A stretch of 64,000 bases of DNA from assembly GCF_003863365.1 (NCBI RefSeq), contig NZ_RQXT01000025.1, forward strand, positions 28,241 to 92,240. The letters run 5' to 3'. Below, one piece after another: positions 34,915 through 44,418 of this stretch. Source of the DNA: Mesorhizobium tamadayense. GTDB lineage: Bacteria; Pseudomonadota; Alphaproteobacteria; Rhizobiales; Rhizobiaceae. The number at the start of each line of letters is the position of its first letter. The first letter of the stretch is position 1. The position numbers were made by a program, and so were the translations under genes. Under the pieces are notes generated by a model, which was not told the origin of the DNA, did not search any database, and worked only from the letters and a program-made list of their open reading frames with translations.

Positions 34915-35613
34915 ATGCCAGACTTCGTCCTCGCTCCGCCTGCGATCGCCTCGGTCGCCGTCGCCGGCTGGGCGGAGCGGTTTGCCGTGCGCCGCATCTT
35001 CTGCGTCGGCCGCAACTACGCGGCGCACGCGCGCGAGCTCGGCAATGACGAGCGCGACCCGCCCTTCTTCTTCACCAAGCCGGCCGACGCGGTGGTCGAC
35101 AGCGGCGCCGTGATCCCCTACCCGCCTTTGACCGCCAATCTCCACCACGAGATCGAGCTGGTCGTGGCGATCGGCGAGGCCGGCTTCCGCATTCCTCGCG
35201 CCGAGGCGCTCGCCCATGTCTGGGGCTATGGCGTGGGCGTCGACTTGACCCGCCGCGACCTGCAGGACCAGGCGAAGAAGGCAGCCCGCCCCTGGGACTG
35301 GTCGAAAGCATTCGACCTTTCCGCACCCTGCGGTCCGCTGATCCCGGTTGCGAAGTCGGGCCATCCCGAAAAAGGCCGCATCTGGCTCGCCATCAACGGT
35401 GAAGTAAGACAGGACGGCGACCTCGCCGAACTGATCTGGCCAATCGCCGATGTCGTCTCGATCTGCAGCGAGGCGGTCGAGCTTCAGCCCGGCGACCTGA
35501 TCTTCACCGGCACGCCGGCCGGCGTGGGCGCGGTCCAACCAGGCGACAGGATTACCGGCGGTGTCGATGGCGTCGGCGCGATCGAGGTGACCATCGGGCA
35601 GCCGCAGCGATGA
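34915..35613 (+). CDS. Fumarylacetoacetate hydrolase-family protein (fumarylpyruvate hydrolase-like)
   Basis: The 232-residue protein is the compact FAH type: IFCVGRNYAAHARELG, PFFFTKPADAVV, the metal-binding glutamates in NLHHEIELVVAIG, GYGVGVDLTRRDLQ and LIFTGTPAGVGAVQPGD. It hydrolyses a beta-diketone acid such as fumarylpyruvate to fumarate and pyruvate. I used ATG 34915 with GAGAGCTGCA upstream. It overlaps the next gene, a zeta-class glutathione transferase-like isomerase, by 4 bases. The pair forms the end of a gentisate or homogentisate-type ring-cleavage path; the dioxygenase is not in the window. Confidence 0.88.
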   Translation: MPDFVLAPPAIASVAVAGWAERFAVRRIFCVGRNYAAHARELGNDERDPPFFFTKPADAVVDSGAVIPYPPLTANLHHEIELVVAIGEAGFRIPRAEALAHVWGYGVGVDLTRRDLQDQAKKAARPWDWSKAFDLSAPCGPLIPVAKSGHPEKGRIWLAINGEVRQDGDLAELIWPIADVVSICSEAVELQPGDLIFTGTPAGVGAVQPGDRITGGVDGVGAIEVTIGQPQR

Positions 35614-36260
35614 GCGATCTCGTCCTTCACAACTACTATCGCTCCTCCACCTCCTACCGGGTGCGGATCGCGCTGGAGATGAAGGGGCTGAGCTACTCCT
35701 ATGTGCCGCATCACCTGCGCCATGGCGAGCATCTCGAGCCCGCCTATCTCGCGGTCAACCCGCAAGGGCTGGTGCCGGCGCTGGTGCTGGACGACGGCAC
35801 GCTGCTGACGCAGTCGCTGGCGATCATCGAATATCTCGACGAGATCGCGCCGGAGCCGCCGCTGCTGCCCAAGGATGCGCTGGGCCGCGCCCGCGTCAGG
35901 ATGCTGGCGCAGATGATCGCCTGCGACATCCACCCCGTTAACAATCTGCGCGTGCTCACCTCGCTGCGCACTCTCTTCGGCGCCGGCGACGAGGACGTCG
36001 TCAACTGGTTCCGGCATTGGGTGAATGAAGGCTTCCAGCCGCTTGAAAAGATTCTGGCCTCGTCACGTGAGACGGGCGCATTCTGCCATGGCGATGAACC
36101 GGGGCTTGCCGACATCTGCCTGGCGGCACAAGTCACCAACAACGCCCGCTTCGGCGTCGACATGGCGCCCTACCCGGTGATCGCGCGCATCCACGCCGCC
36201 TGCATGGCACTTCCCGCCTTCCAGAAGGCAGCACCGCAGAACCAGATTGATGCCGAATAG
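35610..36260 (+). CDS. Maleylpyruvate/maleylacetoacetate isomerase (zeta-GST)
   Basis: The 216-residue protein has the zeta-class motif RSSTSYRVRIALEMKG (Ser-Ser-x2-Tyr-Arg-Val-Arg) near residue 9, NPQGLVPALVLDDG and the TQSLAIIEYLDE glutathione-site segment, plus CDIHPVNNLRVL. It isomerises the maleyl product of aromatic ring cleavage to the fumaryl form using glutathione. Coupled to the upstream FAH-family gene. Which of the two substrates is used cannot be told from sequence alone. Its end overlaps the DUF4262 start. Confidence 0.9.
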   Translation: MSDLVLHNYYRSSTSYRVRIALEMKGLSYSYVPHHLRHGEHLEPAYLAVNPQGLVPALVLDDGTLLTQSLAIIEYLDEIAPEPPLLPKDALGRARVRMLAQMIACDIHPVNNLRVLTSLRTLFGAGDEDVVNWFRHWVNEGFQPLEKILASSRETGAFCHGDEPGLADICLAAQVTNNARFGVDMAPYPVIARIHAACMALPAFQKAAPQNQIDAE

Positions 36261-36729
36261 AGAACCCAAGGACGCGGACGAAGCAAAGGCGCTCGCCGAC
36301 ATCGAAGCTTATGGCTGCCACATTCTCTGTGTGCTGGAAGAGGAAGAGCTTCCGCCTTTCGCCTATTCCGTGGGGATAGAGCACAATTTCAAGGTTCCCG
36401 AATTGGTCATCGTCGGGCTGAAACCGGAGCTTTCTCAGTCTATTATCAATGAGTATTGCCGGCGGGCGCGAAACGGTGAAAGGTTCGGCGTCGGACAGCG
36501 GGCGTCGGGTTTCCTGGGCGGCGGCTTCGACTGCCAGTTCGGCGCGGTCCATCCGGACCATTATCCCGAATACTTCGGCTGGGACATCTGGTTCTACGAC
36601 GGCCTGGATTTTCGGGATATGCAGCTCGTATATCCGACATCATCCGGCATTTGGCCCTGGGATGCCGAAGCCGACCAGTGGTTTTGCAAGCAGCAACCGC
36701 TTCTCGACCAGTCATCACCGCCGACTTAG
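36250..36729 (+). CDS. DUF4262 protein
   Basis: The 159-residue protein fits DUF4262: IEAYGCHILCVLEEEELPPFAYSVGIEHNF, PELVIVGLKPELSQSIINEYCRRARNGERF and a tryptophan-rich C-terminus (YPEYFGWDIWFYDGLDF). Family members are found widely in actinobacteria and proteobacteria, with no proven function. It overlaps the isomerase stop by 11 bases, so it belongs to the same transcript, but it is absent from standard aromatic degradation sets and may be a hitch-hiker. Confidence 0.75.
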   Translation: MPNREPKDADEAKALADIEAYGCHILCVLEEEELPPFAYSVGIEHNFKVPELVIVGLKPELSQSIINEYCRRARNGERFGVGQRASGFLGGGFDCQFGAVHPDHYPEYFGWDIWFYDGLDFRDMQLVYPTSSGIWPWDAEADQWFCKQQPLLDQSSPPT

Positions 36730-36785
36730 CTTCGGACTATTGCTCAAAACCGCACTGCACTTGAACTGGATAAGAAAGCACTCCC

Positions 36786-37828
<1,043 letters not shown>

Positions 37829-37834
37829 GAAACC

Positions 37835-38701
37835 CTACCTCGCAAATTTCTTCGCGCCGAACACGCACGCCACCACGCCGAGCGTGACCACTACCATCAG
37901 CGGGCTGACGTGCTCGTGCAGCAGGCTCGCCGCCAGGGCCAGGCCGAAGAAGGGCTGCAGCAACTGCAATTGCCCGACGGCGGCGATGCCGCCTTGCGCG
38001 AGGCCACGGTACCAGAACACGAAGCCGATCAGCATGCTGAACAGCGAGACATAGGCGAGGCCCATCCATGCGCCGGAACCGACGCGGGCGAAGGACGGCG
38101 GCAGCGTCGCAAACGTTAGCACCAGCATGACCGGCAGCGACAGCGCCAGCGCCCAGCAGATCACCTGCCAGCCGCCCAGCCTGCGTGACAGCGCGGCGCC
38201 CTCGGCATAGCCCAGCCCGCAGGCGATGATGGCGGCGAGCATCAAGCCATCGCCGACCGGTGACGCGGTCACGCCCTGCGTCAAGGCAAAGCCCGCGACG
38301 AGCGCGCTTCCCAGGCAGGAGAACAGCCAGAACGCCGGGCGGGGACGGTCGCCGCCGCGCAGCACGCCGAAGACCGCGGTTGCCAGCGGCAGCAGGCCTA
38401 CGAAGATGATGGAATGCGCCGCGGTGACATGCTTGAGCGCCAGCGCCGTCAGCAGGGGAAAGCCGACCACGACGCCCAGCGCAACGATGGCCAGCGAAAC
38501 CAGATCGCCTCGCGCCGGTCGCTTCTCGCGAAACAGCAGCAGCATCGCAATGCCGAGCAGGCCTGCGATCGCCGCCCGGGCGGAGGTCAGGAAGGTCGGG
38601 TCGAAATCCACCACCGCCACGCGCGTCGCCGGCAGCGAGCCGCTGAAGATCAGTACGCCGATGAAGCCGTTGAGCCACCCGTTCAAACTCTTGTCCATCA
38701 T
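37835..38701 (-). CDS. EamA/DMT-family exporter
   Basis: The 288-residue protein has ten hydrophobic segments in two EamA halves, beginning LNGWLNGFIGVLIFSGSLPATRVAV and FLTSARAAIAGLLGIAMLL, with the second half at GDGLMLAAIIACGLGYAEGAALSRR. Such proteins export metabolites or amino acids. ATG 38701 begins a gene divergent from a MocR-type regulator across a 99-base gap, an arrangement typical of MocR regulators and the transporter they control. The substrate is unknown. Confidence 0.88.
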   Translation of the reverse strand: MMDKSLNGWLNGFIGVLIFSGSLPATRVAVVDFDPTFLTSARAAIAGLLGIAMLLLFREKRPARGDLVSLAIVALGVVVGFPLLTALALKHVTAAHSIIFVGLLPLATAVFGVLRGGDRPRPAFWLFSCLGSALVAGFALTQGVTASPVGDGLMLAAIIACGLGYAEGAALSRRLGGWQVICWALALSLPVMLVLTFATLPPSFARVGSGAWMGLAYVSLFSMLIGFVFWYRGLAQGGIAAVGQLQLLQPFFGLALAASLLHEHVSPLMVVVTLGVVACVFGAKKFAR

Positions 38702-38759
38702 CCGCTCCGTTTGCGCTTCTGTACGCGCGAAGCCCGTGGCGCAACCAGAGACAATGCGG

Positions 38760-38779
38760 TACAATTCTGCAGAACTGTA
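38760..38779. promoter_or_regulatory. Operator-like palindrome in the EamA/MocR gap
   Basis: TACAATTCTGCAGAACTGTA is a near-perfect palindrome centred on CTGCAG (one symmetric pair breaks it), 21 bases before the MocR start. It is a good candidate for the binding site of the adjacent MocR protein, controlling both divergent genes. Confidence 0.55.
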
Positions 38780-38800
38780 ATGGTCCGCGGGGAAGTACAG

Positions 38801-40219
38801 ATGGACACGCCCGACCCGAATGCCGGTGGCGGAACGCTTGTCGAAACGGTCATGTCGGCAATCCGGCAGCGGATCGCCGCGCGCGTCCTGACGCCGGGCG
38901 CGCGGCTGCCTTCGATCCGTGCCTTCGCCGGCACGATGCGGGTGTCGAAATCGACCGTGGTCGAGGCCTATGAGCGGCTCGCGGCCGAAGGCACGATCCG
39001 CTCCCGGCCGGGTTCGGGCTTCTACGCAGCCGGACCGCTGGCGCCGCTGTCGCTGGCCGAGATCGGGCCGCGTCTCGACCGCGAAGTCGATCCGCTCTGG
39101 GTCTCCCGGCAATCGCTGGACGCAAGCGGCGACATGCTAAAACCCGGCTGCGGCTGGCTGCCGGCATCCTGGATGCCGCAAGCCGCCTTGCGTCGGGCAT
39201 TGCGCGGAGCAGCTAGAACCGACGACGCGACGCTTGCCGACTACGGCACGCCGCTCGGCCTGCCGTCACTGCGGCAGCTGCTCGCCCGCCGCCTCTCGGC
39301 GCATGGCGTCGAGGCTTCGCCGGACCAGATCATGCTCACCGAATCCGGCACGCAGGCGATCGACCTGTTATGTCGCTTCCTGCTCGAGCCGGGCGACACC
39401 GTGCTGGTCGACGATCCCTGCTACTTCAACTTCCACGCGCTTTTGCGCGCCCATCGGGCCAAGGTGATCGGCGTCCCCATGACGCCGTCGGGACCCGATA
39501 TCGATCTGTTCGCGCAAGCGCTCGCCGAGCACCGGCCGCGCCTCTACATCACCAATTCCGCGCTCCACAACCCCACCGGAGCTGTGCTTTCGCCGGTCGT
39601 TGCCCACCGGTTGCTCAAGCTTGCCGACCAATCCGGCCTCGCCATCATCGAAGACGACATCTTCGCCGATTTCGAGCACACGCCGGCGCCAAGGCTGGCG
39701 GCCTTCGACGGTCTCGGCCGCGTCGTCCAGATCGGCTCCTTCTCCAAGACACTCTCGGCTTCGGTGCGTTGCGGCTTCATTGCCGCGCCTCACGACTGGA
39801 TGGAGGGGCTGATCGACCTCAAGATCGCCACCACGTTCGGAGGTGGACGGCTCTCCTCGGAGTTGGTGTTGACCTTGCTCAAGGACGGCAGCTACCGCAA
39901 GCATGTCGAGCAGTTGCGCGCCCGCCTGTCGCGTGCCATGGCCGAAACAGCCGGCAGGCTGAAAGCGATGGGCATCGTGCCCTGGATCGACCGGACGGTC
40001 GGCATGTTCCTATGGTGCCGTCTGCCCGACGGCATAGACGCCGCCGATGTCGCCCGCCATGCGCTGGCGGAGAATGTCGTGCTGGCGCCCGGCAATGCCT
40101 TCAGCCTCTCGCACACCGCCGGCCGCTTCATGCGCTTCAATGTCGCCCAATGCGGGGATGAGCGCATCTTCAAGGTGGTCGAAAAAGCGATGGCGGCTTC
40201 CCGCCGTATAGCTGCATAA
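38801..40219 (+). CDS. MocR/PdxR-type transcriptional regulator (GntR-aminotransferase fusion)
   Basis: The 472-residue protein has an N-terminal GntR winged helix (SAIRQRIAARVLTPGARLPSIRAFAGTMRVSKSTVVEAYERLAAEG) and a C-terminal type I aminotransferase fold (LTESGTQAIDLLCRFLLEPGD, YITNSALHNPTGAVLS, IIEDDIFADFE). The PLP lysine lies in IGSFSKTLSASVRCGF. Such proteins usually lost transaminase activity and act as PLP-dependent or ligand-dependent regulators. ATG 38801 was chosen; ATG 38780 adds 7 residues. It probably regulates the divergent exporter gene. Confidence 0.9.
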   Translation: MDTPDPNAGGGTLVETVMSAIRQRIAARVLTPGARLPSIRAFAGTMRVSKSTVVEAYERLAAEGTIRSRPGSGFYAAGPLAPLSLAEIGPRLDREVDPLWVSRQSLDASGDMLKPGCGWLPASWMPQAALRRALRGAARTDDATLADYGTPLGLPSLRQLLARRLSAHGVEASPDQIMLTESGTQAIDLLCRFLLEPGDTVLVDDPCYFNFHALLRAHRAKVIGVPMTPSGPDIDLFAQALAEHRPRLYITNSALHNPTGAVLSPVVAHRLLKLADQSGLAIIEDDIFADFEHTPAPRLAAFDGLGRVVQIGSFSKTLSASVRCGFIAAPHDWMEGLIDLKIATTFGGGRLSSELVLTLLKDGSYRKHVEQLRARLSRAMAETAGRLKAMGIVPWIDRTVGMFLWCRLPDGIDAADVARHALAENVVLAPGNAFSLSHTAGRFMRFNVAQCGDERIFKVVEKAMAASRRIAA

Positions 40220-40264
40220 GAATGATTGGAGACTACCGAACCAGGCCCGACGGTCTGCCGTTTT

Positions 40265-40476
40265 AGGGACTGTTGAGATTCAGGTCAGGCCGAGCCGAAA
40301 GTGGTGGCTTCCGAGAACCGGAGAGGCGTACTTTGAGGTACGTGAGCACCGGCCTACGCCGGCTGTAGCCTTAACTGCCACGCCCCTCTCATGTCATGAG
40401 ATGCTTCGGCTGGCGAAGGCCGGAAGCGCAGCAAACCGCCGTTTGCGGGCCGGCCTCACCTGAATGTCAGCCCGCC
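40265..40476. repeat. MITE-like palindromic repeat, copy A (about 212 bp)
   Basis: The ends are inverted copies (near 40265 to 40292 and 40451 to 40476) that match those of copy B at 52091 to 52234. Compared with B this copy has an extra block of about 65 bases in the middle (about 40355 to 40420). It fills the gap between convergent genes and stops 2 bases before the MaoC stop codon. No coding frame. It may act as a terminator. Confidence 0.8.
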
Positions 40477-40478
40477 GC

Positions 40479-40976
40479 TCAGGTTGCTGCCCGCTTGCGC
40501 CGTTCGTACAGCATCACCAGCGTCTCGGCGGTCAGCGCCGGTTTCTGCTCGCCTTCGATCTCGACTGTGTTCGCCGCCTTCATCAGATATTGGCCGGGAC
40601 CGCGGTCCTCCATGGAAAGCAGCGTCGTGCGCAGCCTGATGCGTGCGCCGGACCTCACCGGCGCCAGGAAGCGCACCTTGTCGAAGCCGTAATTGAAGGC
40701 GGCCTGCGTGTTTTCCGGCACGATGCCCATATCCAGCGCCAGCGCGCCGATCATCGACAGCGTCAGATAGCCATGCGCGATCGTGGTGCGGAACGGGCTT
40801 TGTCGTTTTGCGCGCTCGGGATCGACATGGATCCATTGATGGTCGCCCGTGCATTCGGCGAACTGGTCGATGCGCTGCTGGTCGACCGTCATCCAGTCCG
40901 ACACGCCGATCTCCTGGCCGGCCATTGTCCGCAACTGTTCGAAGGTCGGCGGCGTTCTCGGCCGGTTTTCCGTCAT
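40479..40976 (-). CDS. MaoC-like (R)-hydratase
   Basis: The 165-residue protein is a single hot-dog domain of the MaoC type. The hydratase motif is complete: FAECTGDHQWIHVDPERAKRQSPFRTTIAHGYLTLSMIG, with catalytic Asp-x4-His. It hydrates or dehydrates (R)-3-hydroxyacyl-CoA species. Start ATG 40976 (MTENRPRTPP); 13 more residues upstream are possible. The next gene on the same strand, a phasin, suggests a link with polyhydroxyalkanoate metabolism, where a PhaJ-like role is possible; that is inference. Confidence 0.87.
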   Translation of the reverse strand: MTENRPRTPPTFEQLRTMAGQEIGVSDWMTVDQQRIDQFAECTGDHQWIHVDPERAKRQSPFRTTIAHGYLTLSMIGALALDMGIVPENTQAAFNYGFDKVRFLAPVRSGARIRLRTTLLSMEDRGPGQYLMKAANTVEIEGEQKPALTAETLVMLYERRKRAAT

Positions 40977-41157
40977 TCCTGCTTTCCTGGTGGCTCGTGC
41001 CCGTCTCCCGACCACGAACCGGCGGCTCCTGTCAATTCGCGGCGCCCCGATTTCGATCTCAGAGTTGACGGTTTTACGTCAGGCAGGGAACGCGCAGCCG
41101 CGCGCGCCGGTTGTTCAGCCGCCTGAACCCGATCCCGAAACACAGGATCCGGATTGC

Positions 41158-41586
41158 TCACTTCTTGTCGTAACCGGCCCGGATCTCCGCCATCGCGTCC
41201 TTGATCCTGTCGCGCAGGATTTCGATCGATTCGGTGCCGGATTTGCGGACCAAGTCAGCGACCTCGCCGGCATTCTTCAGCGTCGTCTCGAAGGATTTCC
41301 TGGCGAAATCCACCTGCTTCGTCATCAACTCCTGCGGATTGCCCGAAGCCTGGTAGTTCTGTGCCATCCGGGTGATTTCGCTGAGCGCCTCCTGCACCAT
41401 TTCGTGCTGCCTCGACAGAACGGAGGACGCGCCGGCGGCACTTGCTCTGGCCGACTTTTCCAGAGCCTCGAGATTCTTGCGGTGGTGATCGAGAATCGCC
41501 TGGGCGTCGACCTTCGGCAGCTTCAGGTCGCGGCCGAACCTGCTGAACATGTCCAGGAAAGAGTCGGATTCCGGTTGTCTTGCCAT
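41158..41586 (-). CDS. Phasin-family protein
   Basis: The 142-residue protein is almost entirely amphipathic helix (LSEITRMAQNYQASGNPQELMTKQVDFARKSFETTLKNAGEVADLVRKSG), the hallmark of PhaP-type phasins that coat polyhydroxyalkanoate granules. The N-terminus has SFLDMFSRFGRDLKLPKVD, common in rhizobial phasins. It lies 180 bases upstream of the MaoC-like gene on the same strand. No cysteines or membrane helices. Confidence 0.8.
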   Translation of the reverse strand: MARQPESDSFLDMFSRFGRDLKLPKVDAQAILDHHRKNLEALEKSARASAAGASSVLSRQHEMVQEALSEITRMAQNYQASGNPQELMTKQVDFARKSFETTLKNAGEVADLVRKSGTESIEILRDRIKDAMAEIRAGYDKK

Positions 41587-41653
41587 GTCGTCGCCTCCCG
41601 ATCTGCCGCATTTGCGGCACCCGCTAGGGAGAATAGTGCGCGCCCGGCCCGCG

Positions 41654-42949
41654 TCAATTGAGGAGAACCAGCCGCTCGGCCATATAGAGCACCAAACCGG
41701 CCAGGCCGCCGATCACCATGCCGTTGAAGCGGATATATTGCAGGTCCTTGCCGATGTTCACCTCGATCAGCCGCGTCAACTGGGTTAGGTCCCAGCGCTT
41801 GACCTGGTCGGCGATGAATTTGGACACGCCGCTCTTCTGACTCTCGACGAAGGAGGCGAGCGCCACCACAAAACCCTGGTTCATATCGGCCCTGATCTGC
41901 GCATCGTCGGCCAGATGCCGGCCGGCCTCGACGAACATGTTGGCAAGATGCTCGCGGATCATCGAATTCGGCGCGTTGGCGTCCTGCTCGATGAACAGGC
42001 GCAGGCTTGCCCACATGTCGCCGGCCAGCGCCCTGACTTCCGGACGGCCAAGGAAATCGCGCTTCAACTTCTCGGCGCGTCTTGCGTATTGCTTGGATAT
42101 CCTGAGCCGCTCGATGAACCCGAGCGCGAAGCGGTCGAATTCGGCACGCATCGGATGATCAGGATCGGCCCGCACCTCCTCCAGCAGCGATGCGGCGGAC
42201 GCGACGATCTTCTTCAACAGGTAGGCATCGGCACGGAACAGGTTGAAGAGCGAGGGCAGTTCCTCGCGGATCTTCTCGCGCATCGTCGCCAGCGCCTTCT
42301 CGTCGTTCAGGAAACGCCCGACCACCCTGGTGAACTCGTCGAACAGTTTTTGATGGCGGCGGTCGTCGGTGAGCGCCGACAACAGCTCCGCGGCTAAAGG
42401 CGCCAGCGGCACCTTCTCGATCTGCTCCAGCATGCGGCTGGTGACGAAGTCGCGCAGCCCGGACTGCTCCACCGCCGTCAGCGTCTGCGGCACCAGCCGG
42501 GCGACAAACCGCGACAGCGCGGCGGCGCGTTCGGCGTCGGCCAGCCAGTCGGCGACGAGAGCGGCAAAGTCGACCTCGGCGAGCTTTTCCCGTACCGGCT
42601 CCGGCGCGAGGAAATTGGCTTCGATGAAACGGCCGAGATTGTCGGCGATGCGGTGCTGGTTCTCCGGGATGATGGCGGTGTGCGGGATCGGCAGGCCGAG
42701 CGGCCGCCTGAACAGCGCAACGACCGCATACCAGTCGGCGAGCCCGCCGATGGTCGCCGCCTCGGCGAACGCCGCGACGGAACCAAGCCACGGATAGTTG
42801 CCCTGGAAAGACTTGGCGAGCGCGAAGACAAGAATGCACAGGGCGAGCGCCGCTACGGCGATGAACTTGGTCCGCCGCAATGCCGAGAGCTTTGCCTGCG
42901 CATCGGCGTCGAATCGGACCGGCGCGAGCGCCTGAGCTGATTGTGACAT
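41654..42949 (-). CDS. DUF445 membrane protein
   Basis: The 431-residue protein fits the DUF445 family. One or two N-terminal helices (FIAVAALALCILVFALAKS) are followed by the conserved GSVAAFAEAATIGGLADWYAVVALFRRPLGLPIPHTAIIPENQHRIADNLGRFIEANFL. A long helical region comes next, with a C-terminal helix (YIRFNGMVIGGLAGLVLYMAERLVLLN). It is an inner membrane protein with no established role. Single gene, likely with its own promoter upstream at about 42,960. Confidence 0.88.
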   Translation of the reverse strand: MSQSAQALAPVRFDADAQAKLSALRRTKFIAVAALALCILVFALAKSFQGNYPWLGSVAAFAEAATIGGLADWYAVVALFRRPLGLPIPHTAIIPENQHRIADNLGRFIEANFLAPEPVREKLAEVDFAALVADWLADAERAAALSRFVARLVPQTLTAVEQSGLRDFVTSRMLEQIEKVPLAPLAAELLSALTDDRRHQKLFDEFTRVVGRFLNDEKALATMREKIREELPSLFNLFRADAYLLKKIVASAASLLEEVRADPDHPMRAEFDRFALGFIERLRISKQYARRAEKLKRDFLGRPEVRALAGDMWASLRLFIEQDANAPNSMIREHLANMFVEAGRHLADDAQIRADMNQGFVVALASFVESQKSGVSKFIADQVKRWDLTQLTRLIEVNIGKDLQYIRFNGMVIGGLAGLVLYMAERLVLLN

Positions 42950-43064
42950 GGAAGGGCCGTTTCCTGTTGCACCCGGACTTATCTAGGGCCTGCGCCAGCG
43001 AAACGCTCGCTCAAAGCGCGTAGAGGCATATCGGGCTGCCATGCTCACCGGCATGCACAAAAAG

Positions 43065-43112
43065 TTGACAAGCTTATTCAGCTATGTGGTAGTCCAGTCT
43101 GGAATTATTCCA
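43065..43112 (+). promoter_or_regulatory. rirA promoter region with Rrf2-type palindrome
   Basis: A consensus-like -35 box TTGACA occurs at 43065 to 43070. Downstream, TGGAATTATTCCA at 43100 to 43112 is a perfect 13-base palindrome 47 bases before the rirA start. Rrf2 regulators such as CymR and IscR bind sites with ATTCCA- or TGGAAT-like halves, so autoregulation is likely but unproved. Confidence 0.5.
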
Positions 43113-43159
43113 AACTATGGGCCATATTCGGCTCAAGCTAATGTTTTCGCGAGGATACC

Positions 43160-43621
43160 ATGCGGCTCACGCGCCAGACAAACTATGCGATGCGCATCCT
43201 GATGTATTGCGCCGCAAACAGCGACAGGCTGAGCCGCATCCCGGAGATCGCCGCCGCCTATTCGGTTTCGGAGCTGTTCCTGTTCAAGATCCTGCAGCCG
43301 CTGGTCGAGGCCGGCCTGGTCGAGACCGTGCGGGGCCGCAACGGCGGCGTGAGACTCGGCCGACCGGCCGAGCAGATCAGCCTGTTCGATGTCGTGCGCG
43401 TCACCGAAGAAAGCTTCGCCATGGCCGAATGCTTCGAGAACGACGCCGCCGAATGCCCGCTGGTCGACAGCTGCGCGTTGAATTCGGCGCTGCGGGAGGC
43501 GCTCAACGCCTTCTTCGCGGTGCTTTCCCGCTACACGATCGCCGACCTCGTCGCGGCGCGCCCGAACGTGCGCCACCTGCTTGGCATCGATCTGCTGGAG
43601 CAACGCGCTCCGGCGGCGTGA
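43160..43621 (+). CDS. rirA: Rrf2-family iron-responsive regulator RirA
   Basis: The 153-residue protein follows rhizobial RirA through most of its length: MRLTRQTNYAMRILMYCAAN start, SRIPEIAAAYSVSELFLFKILQPL winged-helix segment, GRNGGVRLGRP, then the cluster cysteines C91, C99 and C105 in AECFENDAAECPLVDSC. RirA uses an Fe-S cluster to sense iron and represses uptake genes through IRO boxes. Its presence next to the hmu genes, which carry such a box, fits. SD AGGA precedes the ATG. It ends 1 base before the convergent hmuV stop. Confidence 0.93.
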   Translation: MRLTRQTNYAMRILMYCAANSDRLSRIPEIAAAYSVSELFLFKILQPLVEAGLVETVRGRNGGVRLGRPAEQISLFDVVRVTEESFAMAECFENDAAECPLVDSCALNSALREALNAFFAVLSRYTIADLVAARPNVRHLLGIDLLEQRAPAA

Positions 43622-43622
43622 C

Positions 43623-44411
43623 CTAAGCTGCCGATTGCGGCAGAACGAACGGCATGTTTGCGGCCGGCAATGCGCCGACCTTGAGGCGGCAGTCGAACAC
43701 CTGCTCGATCAGTTCGTCATTCAGCACCTCCGCCGGCGAGCCGGCAGCCGCAAGCTGGCCGCCGTGCAGCACGAAAATGCGGTCGGCATACATGGCCGTC
43801 AGGTTGAGGTCGTGCAGGATCGCCACGACACCGCCGCCGCGCCTGGCGAAGTCGCGGGCGATGTTCATGATGATGAGCTGGTGCTTGACGTCGAGGCTGG
43901 AGACCGGCTCGTCGAGGAATAGACAGCGCGGCCTGCCCTCCAGCACCGGCGCCCAAACCTGGCAGAGCACTCGCGCAAGCTGCACGCGCTGCTGCTCGCC
44001 CCCGGAAAGCTCCTGATAGAAGCGGGCGGCGAAGCCGTCGAGATCGACGCGCGCCAGCGCCCGCTCAGGCAAGCGTGCCTCCTCGCCGGGCAGCACCCCG
44101 GAACGGCCGCCGATCAGGCCGAGACGAACGATCTCGCGCACGGTGAAGGGAAAGGACAGCGTGGTCGATTGCGGCAGCACCGCGCGAAGCGACGCTGCCT
44201 CCACCGGTTTCATGGCGGACAGATCGCGGCCGTTGAGGGCGACCGTGCCGGTATAGGAAAGCTCGCCCGTCAGCGCCTTGAGCAGGGTTGTCTTGCCCGA
44301 CCCGTTCGGACCGACGATTGCCGTCACCTCGCCCGGCCGCGCCGCGAAATCGACATGCGACACGATGCGCTTGTTGCCGATCGCCACGGAGATGTCGCGT
44401 GCTTCGATCAT
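43623..44411 (-). CDS. hmuV: Haem ABC transporter ATPase HmuV
   Basis: The 262-residue protein has Walker A GPNGSGKTTL, signature LSGGEQQRVQLARVL and Walker B CLFLDEPVSSLD followed by an H-loop (AILHDLNLTAMY). It powers haem transport through HmuU. Start ATG 44411 (MIEARDISVAIG), 7 bases after the hmuU stop on this strand. It is the last gene of the hmuPSTUV run. Confidence 0.94.
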   Translation of the reverse strand: MIEARDISVAIGNKRIVSHVDFAARPGEVTAIVGPNGSGKTTLLKALTGELSYTGTVALNGRDLSAMKPVEAASLRAVLPQSTTLSFPFTVREIVRLGLIGGRSGVLPGEEARLPERALARVDLDGFAARFYQELSGGEQQRVQLARVLCQVWAPVLEGRPRCLFLDEPVSSLDVKHQLIIMNIARDFARRGGGVVAILHDLNLTAMYADRIFVLHGGQLAAAGSPAEVLNDELIEQVFDCRLKVGALPAANMPFVLPQSAA

Positions 44412-44418
44412 CGGCAGC

